Shown: positions 13,527-19,371 of the stretch, piece by piece | Layout of the letters: each line of letters opens with the position of its first letter | Numbering within the stretch: the first letter of the stretch is position 1 | NCBI GenBank assembly: GCA_016287765.1 | Contig: JAEEWS010000048.1 | Span: forward strand, 1-19,371 | Source: Lachnospiraceae bacterium | GTDB taxonomy: Bacteria; Bacillota_A; Clostridia; Lachnospirales; Lachnospiraceae | DNA length: 19,371 nt | Direction of reading: 5' to 3' | The notes under the pieces: generated by a model | Database searches by the model: none | The model's input: only the letters and a program-made list of their open reading frames with translations | What the model was told of the DNA's origin: nothing | Made by a program: the position numbers and the translations under genes

Positions 13527-14927
13527 CTATAGACCGAGGAGCTCATTTCCAATATTTACAACGTCTCCGGCACCCATAGTTATCAACAGATCATCTGTTG
13601 ATGAAAAATCGGATAAAAAATTTTCAATTTCTTTGAAGGTCGAAAAATAGTATGCTTCCTTACCATTTTTCACCAGTAGGTCCCTTATGGTTTTTGAGGA
13701 TATGGTTCCGTCATCTGTCTCTCTGGCGGAATATATGTCTGCCATAATGATGATATCCGATAAGGACAGGGCTTCGACGAATTCCGGCAACAGGGCTTTG
13801 GTCCTGGAGAAGGTGTGGGGCTGAAAGACCGTAACTATCCTTTTGCCCTTAAAGCGGCGGGCGGTTGTAAGGGTGGAACGGATCTCGTCCGGATTATGGG
13901 CATAGTCATCGTAAACCGAAGCGCCTTTAAAGGTCCCCTTGTGTTCCAGACGACGTCTGGGACCTGCAAAACTTTTAAGAGTTTTTAACATGGAAGGAAC
14001 AGGTACGTTGTATTTCCGGGCAACAGCTATGGCAGCCAGGGAGTTGGAAACATTGTGACGGCCCATGAGTCCCAGAGATACATGAGCGATAAAGAGGCCG
14101 TCTTCGTAGAGGTCGTAGCTTCCGCGGCCCATATCGTCATAGGAGATATCCGCGGCCATATAGTTGAAGGTCGAAAGATCCGCCTCCCTGTCTTCAGCAA
14201 GACCATAGGTCTTCATGGTGCTCTTTATACCTTTAAACAGTTCCTTATAGTTGTCTATCTCGCCGTTCACTACAGTGATACCGTCTGCCGGAACCAGCTC
14301 TGCAAAGCGGCGGAAGGAATTTCTTATATCATCTATATCCTTAAAGAAGTCCAGATGATCCTCTCGGATGTTAAGGATGATGGCATCGGTGGGGAAAAAG
14401 TCCAAAAAGGAATTGGTATATTCACAGGACTCCACCACGAAGTGTTGGTCGCCGCCGATCCTGAAATTGGTGTTGATCTCGGGGATGATACCACCTACGG
14501 AAATGGTGGGATCAAGGCCCGCATCCAGGAGCATCAGGGACAGAAGAGAGGTGGTGGTGGTTTTTCCGTCGGTTCCCGAAATACCCACGGAATGCCGGAA
14601 GTTCTTCATCAGTTCCCCCATCAGCTGACCTCTGCTCAGCATTGGAAGGTTTTTGCTCTTGGCTGCGGCAAATTCCGGATTATCCGGATGAATGGCGCCT
14701 GTGTAAACCACAACATCCATATCTTCCGAGATATTTTCTGCCTTAAGGCCGAGGAAGATCCCGGCTCCCAGGCTTCTGAGCTCATTCAGAAGAGGGGAAT
14801 CATGGTCGTCGGATCCGGAAACTTTAAAGCCTCTGGATAATAAAAGTTTTGCGAGACCGCTCATTGAGATCCCGCCGATGCCGAGAAAGTGCACATGAAC
14901 GGGATGATTAAAATCTATCTGGTACAT
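13527..14927 (-). CDS. murC: UDP-N-acetylmuramate--L-alanine ligase
   Basis: A 466-residue cytosolic Mur ligase that adds L-alanine to UDP-MurNAc in peptidoglycan precursor synthesis. The N-terminal domain has FLGIGGISMSGLA (14-26) for the UDP-sugar. The central ATP site is GTDGKTTTT (118-126), and DYAHNPDEI (341-349) and HTFSRT are C-terminal family motifs. Length is normal. Start: ATG14927 has GGAGG five bases upstream. A longer reading frame to 14981 is excluded because it would cross the promoter. The P-loop has Asp where many MurC proteins have His (GTHGKT). Its place is unusual only in that it stands as a single gene beside replication genes and not in a cell-division cluster. Mpl is a weaker alternative. 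Confidence 0.92.
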   Translation of the reverse strand: MYQIDFNHPVHVHFLGIGGISMSGLAKLLLSRGFKVSGSDDHDSPLLNELRSLGAGIFLGLKAENISEDMDVVVYTGAIHPDNPEFAAAKSKNLPMLSRGQLMGELMKNFRHSVGISGTDGKTTTTSLLSLMLLDAGLDPTISVGGIIPEINTNFRIGGDQHFVVESCEYTNSFLDFFPTDAIILNIREDHLDFFKDIDDIRNSFRRFAELVPADGITVVNGEIDNYKELFKGIKSTMKTYGLAEDREADLSTFNYMAADISYDDMGRGSYDLYEDGLFIAHVSLGLMGRHNVSNSLAAIAVARKYNVPVPSMLKTLKSFAGPRRRLEHKGTFKGASVYDDYAHNPDEIRSTLTTARRFKGKRIVTVFQPHTFSRTKALLPEFVEALSLSDIIIMADIYSARETDDGTISSKTIRDLLVKNGKEAYYFSTFKEIENFLSDFSSTDDLLITMGAGDVVNIGNELLGL

Positions 14928-14952
14928 AATTGCCTCCGTATATATTAAGGAT

Positions 14953-14981
14953 ATTATAGTGATTTGAAGTGCCGGTGGCAA
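14953..14981 (-). promoter_or_regulatory. Promoter of murC
   Basis: On the - strand, TTGCCA (14976-14981) and a perfect TATAAT (14953-14958) are 17 bp apart. The start of transcription would fall about 20 bp before the murC ATG, which settles the choice of start codon. Confidence 0.8.
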
Positions 14982-14996
14982 GAGGGGAATATAGAC

Positions 14997-15147
14997 ACTG
15001 TTCGCACCGCTCCCTCGGAATTCGCAATCCGCTTCGCTACTTGCTCATTTGGAGGGGGCGGTCACTGCTACGCAGTATCTGTGACTTGCCAAACCTCTTT
15101 GAAAGACGACTTTCAGAGGTTTAGCAAGCCACAGATATGCGAACAGT
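14997..15147. mobile_element. Nested-palindrome MITE/REP-like element between murC and malQ
   Basis: A 151-bp non-coding element bounded by a perfect 10-bp inverted repeat, ACTGTTCGCA (14997-15006) and TGCGAACAGT (15138-15147). Inside are two hairpins in a row. The first pairs ACCGCTCCCTC (15006-15016) with GAGGGGGCGGT (15052-15062). The second, 15064-15147, is a long imperfect stem with arms of about 35 bp and a central GAAAG/CTTTC tip. Its left arm also starts with ACTG. It fits exactly between the murC and malQ promoters. No coding capacity; no target duplication that I can define. Confidence 0.65.
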
Positions 15148-15178
15148 AACCTTTTTACGAAAAAACACGAAACTTTTA

Positions 15179-15207
15179 TTGACAGATGGAGAAAATAAGT
15201 GTACTAT
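15179..15207 (+). promoter_or_regulatory. Promoter of the malQ-glgP operon
   Basis: A perfect TTGACA (15179-15184) and TACTAT (15202-15207) are 17 bp apart; an overlapping TATAAT at 15205-15210 would give a 20-bp spacer and is less likely. The leader to malQ is about 107 nt and contains a mini reading frame and two hairpins. Confidence 0.75.
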
Positions 15208-15275
15208 AATTATACATTACGAAAATTTACGAAAATATGTCGACTAAAAAATTACACATAAGAGAAGGTAAGATT

Positions 15276-15293
15276 ATGGTTTACAGCCGTTAA
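15276..15293 (+). CDS. Possible five-codon leader peptide (MVYSR) before malQ
   Basis: ATG GTT TAC AGC CGT TAA follows AGAGAAGG with seven bases of spacing, which is a fair ribosome binding site. The stop codon falls in the hairpin GCCGTT-AA-AACGGC (15286-15299). If translated, a ribosome ending here would open that hairpin just before the malQ binding site. So short a frame can occur by chance. Confidence 0.3.
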   Translation: MVYSR

Positions 15294-15303
15294 AACGGCG
15301 GAA

Positions 15304-15322
15304 ATGTTTGGGAGGCAAACAT
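15304..15322 (+). promoter_or_regulatory. malQ ribosome binding site displayed in a hairpin loop
   Basis: ATGTTTG (15304-15310) and CAAACAT (15316-15322) form a perfect 7-bp stem whose five-base loop is exactly GGAGG. The stem also holds the first two bases of the malQ start codon. The layout would keep the binding site exposed while partly hiding the start codon. Confidence 0.5.
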
Positions 15323-16823
15323 GAAAAAAGAGAGAAAAGAACTGGAAAGAGGAGCAGGATTGTTAATGCCCATAAGCGCCCTTAATTCTCCCTACGGCAT
15401 AGGGACAATGGGAAAGGCGGCTTATGAATTTGCGGATCTTGCAAAAAAGACCGGAGCCAAGTACTGGCAGGTGCTTCCTGTGGGGCCTACAAGCTACGGA
15501 GACTCTCCTTATCAATCGTTTTCTGCATTTGCGGGCAATCCTTATTTTATCGATCCCGATATGCTGGCAGAGGAAGGACTCTTAAAAAAGGAAGATATGG
15601 AAGGGATCTGCTGGGGAGGCAACTCTTCGGATGTGGACTATGAAGCGGTTTACAGGAACAGGTTCAATGTCCTTAGGATAGCTTTTGAAAACAGTGATCA
15701 CAAAACAAAAGCTTCCTATAAGAAGTTCGTTTCGGAAAATGCTTACTGGTTACCGGACTATGCTTTTTATATGGCGGTAAAGACGGAAAACGGCGGCAGA
15801 TCCTGGCAGGAATGGGATGATGATATAAGGAAGAGAAAACCTGCAAAGGTAAAGGAATTACAGAAAAAACTGGCGGATGACATAGATTTTTGGATGTTCC
15901 TGCAATTCAAGTTTGAAGAGCAGTGGAACAAACTTAAAAAGTATGTGAACGGTCTCGGCATTGAGATCATAGGAGATATCCCTCTCTATGTGGCACTGGA
16001 TTCCACCGATGTATGGGTACATCCCGATCTTTTTGAACTGGATGAGGATCTCAGAGAGATAAATATCGCGGGAGTTCCGCCCGACATGTTTTCCGCTACG
16101 GGACAGCGCTGGGGCAACCCCCTCTATCGCTGGAAAGTGATGGAAAAGGACGGATTTTCCTGGTGGGCGGAAAGAATGAGATCTTGCGGAAAGCGTTACG
16201 ATGTGGTAAGAATCGACCATTTTATAGGTATAGTTAATTACTGGTCCATCCCCGCCACCTGTCCCACAGCCGTTGAAGGCAAGTGGATAAAGGGACCGGG
16301 TAAGAAGCTTACCGATATGATAAATGAAGTGATACCCGATACCAAGCTTATCGCCGAGGATCTGGGAGTGCTGACCAAACCCGTAAAGGACCTTATAAAT
16401 AAGAACCATTACCCGGGGATGAAGATCCTGGAATTTGCTCTGGACGGTAATCCGGACAATCCTTATCTTCCCCATAATTTCACCACCGACAATCTCATAG
16501 TGTATATAGGAACCCATGATAACGAGACTCTGGCAGGCTCTTTATTGTCATGCAAGGTGGCGGAGTTAAAGAAACTTATGAATTATTACAATGCAGCCAC
16601 CGAAGAGGAACTGCCGAAGATGATGATGAGAGCAGCCTATGCATCCGTTGCAAGAGTTGCCATCCTGCAGGTCCAGGATCTTTTGGGCCTTGACAACAGG
16701 GCAAGGACCAACTTCCCTTCCACCATTGGAGAGAACTGGCGCTGGAGAGTGACTGCAGAGCAGCTTAAGTCCATAGATACGGAATACTACAAAAACATGG
16801 CTGAAACCTACGGAAGGGCATAA
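15321..16823 (+). CDS. malQ: 4-alpha-glucanotransferase (amylomaltase)
   Basis: A cytosolic GH77 disproportionating enzyme of 500 residues, the usual size of the short bacterial form. It moves glucan segments between maltodextrins, making chains long enough for phosphorylase and releasing glucose. The motifs are complete: GDIPLYVALDSTDVW (218-232), the nucleophile D299 in VRIDHF, the acid/base E346 in IAEDLG, and D400 in GTHDNET. The N-terminal SPYGIG and SYGDSPYQS stretches are also typical. The start has GGAGG five bases upstream. glgP follows 40 bp later with no terminator between, so the two form an operon. The leader carries a possible mini frame and hairpins that may tune translation. 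Confidence 0.95.
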   Translation: MKKERKELERGAGLLMPISALNSPYGIGTMGKAAYEFADLAKKTGAKYWQVLPVGPTSYGDSPYQSFSAFAGNPYFIDPDMLAEEGLLKKEDMEGICWGGNSSDVDYEAVYRNRFNVLRIAFENSDHKTKASYKKFVSENAYWLPDYAFYMAVKTENGGRSWQEWDDDIRKRKPAKVKELQKKLADDIDFWMFLQFKFEEQWNKLKKYVNGLGIEIIGDIPLYVALDSTDVWVHPDLFELDEDLREINIAGVPPDMFSATGQRWGNPLYRWKVMEKDGFSWWAERMRSCGKRYDVVRIDHFIGIVNYWSIPATCPTAVEGKWIKGPGKKLTDMINEVIPDTKLIAEDLGVLTKPVKDLINKNHYPGMKILEFALDGNPDNPYLPHNFTTDNLIVYIGTHDNETLAGSLLSCKVAELKKLMNYYNAATEEELPKMMMRAAYASVARVAILQVQDLLGLDNRARTNFPSTIGENWRWRVTAEQLKSIDTEYYKNMAETYGRA

Positions 16824-16863
16824 AATAAGGGATTTAAGGATCCACTAAATGTCGGAGGACAAA

Positions 16864-19209
16864 ATGGAAAATTTTAAGACAAATGTTGTTGAAGCTTTGA
16901 AACTTGATTACGGAAAGACTGTGAAAGATGCAAGTGTCGACGAATTATATGCAGCGGTGGCAAAAGCTGCCGTAAATAAGCTGGGATACGACTTCCCGGA
17001 GAAGGCACTGAATGCTGAGGGCAAAAAGGCAGCCTATCTTTCGGCGGAATTCCTGATCGGAAGACTGACTTACAATAATCTGCTGAACATGGGGCTTTTG
17101 GGGCAGTTTACCGAACTCATGTACGAGAACGGAAGAGATCCCGGGGAACTGGAAGAGACAGAGGATCCGGCTCTCGGAAACGGTGGTCTGGGACGTCTGG
17201 CAGCCTGCTTTTTGGATTCCGGCGCCACTCTGGGTTACAACCTGAACGGCTATGGCATCCGCTACAAGTACGGCCTTTTCAAGCAGTCCATTAAGGACGG
17301 TTTCCAGGCGGAAGAGCCCGATGACTGGATGAAGGACGGAGATCCTTGGTCAAAAAGATGCGAAGAGGACAGGGTGCAGGTGCACTTTAAGGACGGCGAT
17401 GTATGGGCTGTGCCCTATGATATGCCGGTCATCGCTTACGGCGGCAAGAAGGTGAACACCTTAAGACTTTGGCAGGCTGAGCCGGTTAAGGAATTCGATT
17501 TTGACATGTTCAACAACCAGGAATATGCAAAGGAGGCGGCAGACAGAAACGCAGCTTTCGGCATTTCCGCTGTGCTATACCCCAACGATTCCATGAAGGC
17601 GGGAAAACAGCTTAGGCTTAAGCAGCAGTACTTTTTTTCCGCAGCTTCCGTTCGTGATATGATCCGGAATTTCAAAAAGAAGAACGGGAACAATTTTAAA
17701 AAGTTCGCCAATGAATATGCCATCCAGCTGAACGATACCCATCCCACAGTGGCTATCCCCGAGTTTTTGAGGATAATGGTGGAGGAAGAGGGACTGACCT
17801 TTAAGGCGGCATTTAAGATCGCAAAGGAGACCTTTGCCTATACCAATCACACGGTCATGGCAGAGGCGCTGGAAAAGTGGGATGTGGCACTGTTTAAGTC
17901 GGTGATCCCCCACGTTTATAAGTATGTTCAGGCTTTGCAGCGTGCTATGGTCAAGGAACTCTCAAAAGAGGAGCTTGCTCCCTATTCCATAGAAAATTAC
18001 AATATTATAGACGGAAATCTGATACACATGGCCAGAATGGCTATATATGCCACCCATTCCACCAACGGCGTGGCGGCTATCCACACGGAGATCCTTAAAA
18101 ACGACGCTTTAAAAGAGTGGTACAAGATCTACCCCGAGCGCTTCAACAACAAGACCAACGGTATCACCCAGCGCCGTTGGCTGGCACTTTGTAACCGTGA
18201 ACTGACCGGCTTTATAAACGATGCCATCGGACAGACCTGGGTTACCAAACTTGAGGAACTTAAAAAACTGGAGCCCCTTGCGGAGGACCCGGAGGTCATC
18301 CGGAAGTTCAACGAGATCAAGAGAGTGAAGAAGATGCAGCTGGCGGACTACATCCTGGAGAAGGAAGGCGTTCAGATCGATCCCGACTTTATCTTTGATG
18401 TTCAGATGAAGCGTCTTCATGAGTACAAGAGACAGCTCCTTAACGCTTTTTCGATCCTTGACATCTATTTCGGCCTTAAGGACGGACGGATCAAGGACTT
18501 CACACCCATGTGCTTTATCTTCGGAGCCAAGGCTGCTCCCGGTTATTTCAGAGCAAAGGGCATAATCAAATATATCAACGAGATCGGAAGACTCATTAAT
18601 TCCGATCCTGAAATGAAGGACAAGCTGCAAGTGGTCTTCGTTCAGAACTACAATGTTTCCTATGCGGAAAAACTCTGCACGGCAGCGGACCTTTCGGAAC
18701 AGATATCCACCGCGGGAACGGAAGCTTCCGGAACCGGCAACATGAAGCTCATGCTTAACGGCGCGGTTACTCTCGGCACCTATGACGGAGCCAATGTGGA
18801 GATCGTGGCTGAAGCCGGTGAAGAAAACAATTACATCTTCGGTAAAAGGGTGGAGGAGATCGAGGCCCTTAAAGCAAAGGGCTATGATTCAAGGAAGATA
18901 TACAACTCAAATCCCCGCCTTAAGAGAGTGGTGGACACTCTGGTGGACGGAACCTTCTCCGATAAAGGTACAGGCATGTTCAAGGAACTTTACACCTCCC
19001 TTCTGGACGGTGCTTCCTGGCACAAGCCCGACCACTACTTTATCTTCGCCGATTTCGATTCCTATGTGGAGACCAAGCTTCGCGCAAACCGCGATTACAA
19101 TGACCGCACGGCTTTTGGGCATAAATGCCTTATGAATGTAGCCAATGCAGGAAAGTTCTCCTCCGACCGCACCATAAAGGACTACGCCGAAGAGATCTGG
19201 GAACTGTAA
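16864..19209 (+). CDS. glgP: Glycogen/maltodextrin phosphorylase
   Basis: A GT35 alpha-glucan phosphorylase of 781 residues (786 from the upstream ATG) that releases glucose 1-phosphate from the chain end using phosphate and pyridoxal phosphate. Family blocks include EDPALGNGGLGRLAACF, QLNDTHPTVAIPE, FDVQMKRLHEYKRQLLN and EASGTGNMKLMLNG, where the lysine of GNMK (K628 from this start) binds PLP. Length is near the usual ~800. Start: ATG16864 has GGAGG five bases upstream; the ATG at 16849 lies before that site and has only AAGGA eight bases upstream, so it is less likely but not excluded. Second gene of the malQ-glgP operon. Sequence alone does not separate glycogen from maltodextrin preference. 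Confidence 0.95.
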   Translation: MENFKTNVVEALKLDYGKTVKDASVDELYAAVAKAAVNKLGYDFPEKALNAEGKKAAYLSAEFLIGRLTYNNLLNMGLLGQFTELMYENGRDPGELEETEDPALGNGGLGRLAACFLDSGATLGYNLNGYGIRYKYGLFKQSIKDGFQAEEPDDWMKDGDPWSKRCEEDRVQVHFKDGDVWAVPYDMPVIAYGGKKVNTLRLWQAEPVKEFDFDMFNNQEYAKEAADRNAAFGISAVLYPNDSMKAGKQLRLKQQYFFSAASVRDMIRNFKKKNGNNFKKFANEYAIQLNDTHPTVAIPEFLRIMVEEEGLTFKAAFKIAKETFAYTNHTVMAEALEKWDVALFKSVIPHVYKYVQALQRAMVKELSKEELAPYSIENYNIIDGNLIHMARMAIYATHSTNGVAAIHTEILKNDALKEWYKIYPERFNNKTNGITQRRWLALCNRELTGFINDAIGQTWVTKLEELKKLEPLAEDPEVIRKFNEIKRVKKMQLADYILEKEGVQIDPDFIFDVQMKRLHEYKRQLLNAFSILDIYFGLKDGRIKDFTPMCFIFGAKAAPGYFRAKGIIKYINEIGRLINSDPEMKDKLQVVFVQNYNVSYAEKLCTAADLSEQISTAGTEASGTGNMKLMLNGAVTLGTYDGANVEIVAEAGEENNYIFGKRVEEIEALKAKGYDSRKIYNSNPRLKRVVDTLVDGTFSDKGTGMFKELYTSLLDGASWHKPDHYFIFADFDSYVETKLRANRDYNDRTAFGHKCLMNVANAGKFSSDRTIKDYAEEIWEL

Positions 19210-19214
19210 TATGC

Positions 19215-19261
19215 TAAAAGCAAACTATCACCGAAGTTTTTCGGGTTAGTTTGCTTTTTTT
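19215..19261 (+). terminator. Intrinsic terminator of the malQ-glgP operon
   Basis: AGCAAACTA pairs with TAGTTTGCT, with an inner CCGAA/TTCGG helix, followed by seven T. The T run passes straight into the first unit of the right repeat array. Confidence 0.88.
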
Positions 19262-19371
19262 GACACCCGGGGACGGGGTTAGAGGTTCACTTTTTGACCC
19301 TTTGGGGACGGGGTTAGAGGTTCATTTTGGCGCTTTGCGCCGAAAATGAACCTCTAACCCCGTCCCCAAAG
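19261..19371. repeat. REP-like palindromic repeat array (right copy, inverted)
   Basis: Two units in GGGGACGGGGTTAGAGG orientation start at about 19261 and 19295, with linkers of TGACACCC and TGACCCTTT type. The palindrome GGCGCTTTGCGCC (19329-19341) then joins an inverted unit running to the window end. Read as reverse complement it matches 1-133 almost base for base, minus one unit. Confidence 0.85.

Noticed and set aside
14928..14981. N-terminal extension of MurC by 18 residues
   Set aside because: It would need translation from upstream of the -10 element, and ATG14927 has a good ribosome binding site and the normal MurC start.
14964..15149. 61-codon frame over the murC-malQ intergenic element
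   Set aside because: It spans the murC promoter and the palindromic element and shows no coding character.

Overview
The window looks like chromosome from a Lachnospiraceae-type Clostridia bacterium (Butyrivibrio and relatives are the closest fit I can suggest). The evidence is the moderate GC content, strong AGGAGG-type ribosome binding sites, the adjacent dnaD-dnaI pair, a clostridial form of PRPP synthetase, a BceRS-BceAB module and an HD-GYP protein. This placement rests on protein flavour, not on a marker gene. Most of the window is ordinary housekeeping DNA. The unusual content is in one fused transporter gene and in the intergenic spaces.

Layout, left to right. 1-133: palindromic REP-like repeat array. 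243-1610 (+): in-frame fusion of a MntP manganese exporter and a GufA-type ZIP transporter. 1654-2389: no convincing protein gene; it holds an AT-rich stretch, then a roughly 360-nt block of nested hairpins ending in an intrinsic terminator, whose first 80 bp recur at 9697-9776. 2429-3523 (+): radical SAM protein behind a strong promoter with an operator-like dyad over its -10. 3576-4658 (-): HD-GYP phosphodiesterase. 4863-9514 (-): BceR/BceS/BceA/BceB-like antimicrobial-peptide sensing and resistance module. 9613-9776: foldback MITE between the prs stop codon and the prs terminator. 9773-10954 (-): PRPP synthetase. 11049-13207 (-): dnaD-dnaI helicase-loading operon with tandem DnaA boxes upstream. 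13527-14927 (-): murC. 14997-15147: a second palindromic element, between the divergent murC and malQ promoters. 15321-19209 (+): malQ-glgP glycogen/maltodextrin operon. 19261-19371: the same REP-like array as at the left end, in inverted orientation.

How the genes work together. malQ and glgP form a two-step glucan-degrading pathway. In the Bce module the histidine kinase and transporter are expected to sense a peptide together and induce the transporter. dnaD and dnaI load the replicative helicase, and DnaA boxes at their promoter suggest a link to the initiator. prs feeds nucleotide synthesis and murC feeds the cell wall. The two outer arrays are near-identical inverted repeats, so the window may be a contig broken at repeats or a segment able to invert. 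I see no tRNA, rRNA, CRISPR array, prophage or intact transposase.
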